DNA of 64,000 nucleotides, taken from positions 1 through 64,000 of the forward strand of contig NZ_SIRT01000007.1 of NCBI RefSeq assembly GCF_004310325.1, in the 5' to 3' direction. Source of the stretch: Hyunsoonleella flava. Its GTDB lineage: Bacteria; Bacteroidota; Bacteroidia; Flavobacteriales; Flavobacteriaceae. Below are positions 62,801 through 64,000 of this stretch, one piece after another. Made by a program: the position numbers and the translations under genes. How positions within the stretch are numbered: the stretch's first letter is position 1; each line of letters opens with the position of its first letter. The notes beneath the pieces are model-generated. The model did no database searches and was not told the DNA's origin. It was given only the letters and a program-made list of their open reading frames with translations.

Positions 62801-64000
62801 CCCAGAACAGTAACATAAGCCCTGGAGTGGGCTACACGCAGAAGGGTACGGACGTACCATTGTCTGAGCAGCAGTACATTTTTGAGGGCAAGCCCAACAA
62901 CGGGACCATCCTTGTGACCGTTGAGGACCGTGGTGGAGCGGGATCGGTAGCGGGCACGAGCAAGACGGAGTTCCTTTTAGGCAACCCATACCCATCGGCA
63001 CTGGACGTACATGAGTTTATAGACGATAATGTAGGGGTGATAGACGGCACGTTGCAGCTATGGCAGCAATGGAGCGGTAATTCTCATAATTTGGATGCCT
63101 ACAATGGCGGTTACGCACAGATAAACAAAACTGGGGCCGTAAGGGCATCACAGTTCATTGGGCTTGAGGGCGCATCTACAGGTGGACTTGAGGGCACCAA
63201 GGTGCCAACGCGATATTTACCGGTTGGCCAGGGCTTCATCACGGAGATCATAGCCGATGGCGATGTGGAGTTCAACAACGGACAGCGCATCTTCATCAAG
63301 GAATCCGATGCCGATGGCAGTTACAGCAATGGTTCGGTGTTCATGAAGGGCGGCAACAAGAAAGGGAAATCAAATCAATCCAAATCAGAAACTTTAAAAG
63401 ACAGCATCCAGAAGATACGCTTGGAGTTCAGATCGGTAACTGGCCCGGATACGAAACGGGAGCTACTGCTGGGCTTCAGTAAAGAGACCACGGACGGTTA
63501 TGACTACGGCTACGATGCGGAGACCCACGATGCGAGCAACAACGACCTTAACCTTTCCATGGAAGGCAAGAACATGAACATACAGGCCTATGGCGAAATA
63601 ACGGCGGACAAGGTTGTGCCGCTGAACTTCAGGTCATCGGGGGACCACGGGTTTGAGATAGAGATATCGGATATGGAGAACATGCCTGAGGATCAGGAAA
63701 TTTACCTAAGGGACAACCTCACGGGCGATTACTTCGACCTAAGGAACGGCCAGCCCTATAGTTTTATCTCTGCACAGGGCATGTTCAACGATAGGCTAGA
63801 GATCGTGTTCCAGTCGGAATCTACGACACTGGGTACCGATGAGGCAACAGCAAAGGAGAACTATGTGTACTATGACAGGGATGAGAACAGGCTATATGCA
63901 AAACAGCTCAATGGGGATGTGACGCGGTTCACCCTGTACAACATCAGGGGGCAGTCCATCATGGAGCTTCAGGATGTGGACGGTACAGCCCTGGGCAACG
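59860..64000 (+). CDS. Second T9SS surface protein, same tail (3' end beyond window)
   Basis: An open frame of 1380 codons runs from the ATG at 59860 off the window end. It has a signal peptide ([20 protein letters not shown]), an N-terminal beta domain with [19 protein letters not shown] (about 96-115), type-3 repeats ([40 protein letters not shown]), and a LamG-like domain (about 545-715, ending [13 protein letters not shown]). From about residue 866 it continues into the same tail as the upstream gene. Its leader just before the ATG is also nearly identical. The T9SS sorting domain has begun by the window end. N-terminal halves are only distantly similar. Confidence 0.88.
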   Translation, partial: MKLKLLFSLFLVCFAFNFCFSQYSDVQIIVVWDNDAYENKLEVYNTSNDLIATICDDNQCYVTSQQGPTGDYGSKYDLGCVANGNNYYIKLYDIANDGWDSSSYVSVSVAGTEVINNNGSGANTTGQNIYFNVSGGDATCSAQPDTDGDSIIDNLDYDDDNDGIPDSIENLGENRFECTLPELAFENGVYDAAASSGPIDTVGAVYRFGNSIQGYDVLMEITELTGTSISNIDNDTVDNPTYLQTELTFAAAATGKPGATFRFTIVDAGTTTPSSEIFRVNGITWDCDGSGGLKESVVYHDAAAYGIDNPSSLEVLDLGAGDIQISASGLQEGPGFSTLRVLRAYYQFVGNSFTMRMQAIKTGTYGSTRQFGMSFTQCQFLDFNANSLNIVRGEDTDNDGLFNHLDLDADDDGIPDNVEGQPTIGYILPTGTIDPVTGIDLAYGAGIYPEDTDNDKVPDFIDLNSDNDNYNDIQENGMANTTTGTDTDNDGLDDAFETTVVNDVNWDVNEDIEDPTDLSILPDNDGDLMSGGDLDYRDLFSPNPPPIASIDFDGVDDYLSRDAFIDGLSAVTIMAWVKSDTGNTTDMVIVGEDSGCKLWLENGNTPKFTVKTQGNTEVTVSCSAINLNEWHHVTGTYDSSTGLVQIYVDGKALNSANVSNTGAVIENTENSNGNFEVGRLSTEGVADQLYFKGDIDEIRVFDIALVSSQISQMVYQEIEQSGGVVRGKMVIKPIHDTSTSNTIPWSNLIAYYPMTNIVTGRTEDYSSYGNLLYINYIETAQEQTAPMPYLASNSGSWSSQSTWAHGDVWDIEDQTAINEHGIVQIANDVTVDEDITFSSLLVDSGATLTIASDHSIENTWYLSLSGTIDLLGDSQLVQTETSDLVTSSQGKILRRQEGTPSAYWYNYWSSPIGTLRATSYRDNNTSANNTNNSPFNIRMLKDESGFNFSFTPSYGASGRISTYWLYTYINGITYYDWAQITQNSNISPGVGYTQKGTDVPLSEQQYIFEGKPNNGTILVTVEDRGGAGSVAGTSKTEFLLGNPYPSALDVHEFIDDNVGVIDGTLQLWQQWSGNSHNLDAYNGGYAQINKTGAVRASQFIGLEGASTGGLEGTKVPTRYLPVGQGFITEIIADGDVEFNNGQRIFIKESDADGSYSNGSVFMKGGNKKGKSNQSKSETLKDSIQKIRLEFRSVTGPDTKRELLLGFSKETTDGYDYGYDAETHDASNNDLNLSMEGKNMNIQAYGEITADKVVPLNFRSSGDHGFEIEISDMENMPEDQEIYLRDNLTGDYFDLRNGQPYSFISAQGMFNDRLEIVFQSESTTLGTDEATAKENYVYYDRDENRLYAKQLNGDVTRFTLYNIRGQSIMELQDVDGTALGN
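62454..64000 (+). repeat. GC-rich tail module, copy 2
   Basis: The direct repeat of 58082-59628, in the same reading frame of its host gene. The right end is not visible. Confidence 0.9.

Noticed and set aside
58426-63299. Minus-strand frames of 60-72 codons that appear twice with identical translations
   Set aside because: They are antisense shadows of the duplicated adhesin tail; their identity only reflects the repeated DNA.

Overview
The window comes from the AT-rich chromosome of a member of the Bacteroidota, most likely a marine Flavobacteriaceae. Supporting signs are Bacteroidota -7 promoter boxes (TAnnTTTG) upstream of many genes, frequent TTG/GTG starts, a type IX secretion (T9SS) adhesin pair with a C-terminal sorting tail, a DUF4270 lipoprotein, a TonB-dependent receptor with a carboxypeptidase-regulatory N-terminus, and the gene order glmS / DUF4270 / GT5 / panC / panD. 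The genus cannot be fixed from the sequence alone.

Layout. 1-11730 is core chromosome: dgt, pheS, gpsA, a Kbp/LysM protein, nadD, gmk, yicC and several small or exported proteins of unknown function. 11812-26443 is an integrated element of about 14.6 kb. It sits in the 3' end of tRNA-Leu(CAA) and is bounded by a 14-bp direct repeat. It carries a tyrosine recombinase, a helix-turn-helix protein, a RepA-like ATPase, a DUF5131 protein, three exported proteins of unknown function, a small protein next to a Sak4-like RecA-fold ATPase, a DUF3871 protein and a single-chain type IIG restriction-modification enzyme. No relaxase, conjugation or virion gene is visible, so it resembles a phage-satellite or a minimal integrative element. 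26599-55348 returns to core chromosome: prs, rplY, atpD-atpC, a NarL-type response regulator, tatD-ansA, tRNA-Ser(GGA), an exbB-exbD-exbD cluster, an umuD-like gene, sucB-sucA, a TonB receptor with a surface SGNH hydrolase, glmS, a DUF4270 protein, a GT5 protein, panC-panD, a YbhN-like protein, an esterase-like protein and radA. 55656-64000 holds two tandem giant T9SS surface proteins; the second is cut by the window end.

Main observations. (1) The two adhesins have different N-terminal halves but share a 3' segment of at least 1547 bp in which I found no difference. That segment is clearly GC-richer than the rest of the genes, which suggests a recombining tail cassette. (2) Downstream of the response regulator are two tandem copies of a noncoding unit. 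Each has an inverted-heptamer 7-2-7 site of the NarL type centred the same distance (31.5 nt) from a -7 box. The second unit leads into an unannotated 33-residue membrane protein. (3) The island ends are unusually readable: the original tRNA terminator is stranded at the far end, the island supplies a replacement terminator, and each end has a pair of AATCGTAC repeats at 11-bp spacing. A 5' half of a tRNA-Arg(TCT) gene lies inside the right end. (4) The island also has a TAAACY-repeat field with a large cruciform next to the RepA-like gene, and a shared palindrome abutting two of its start codons.
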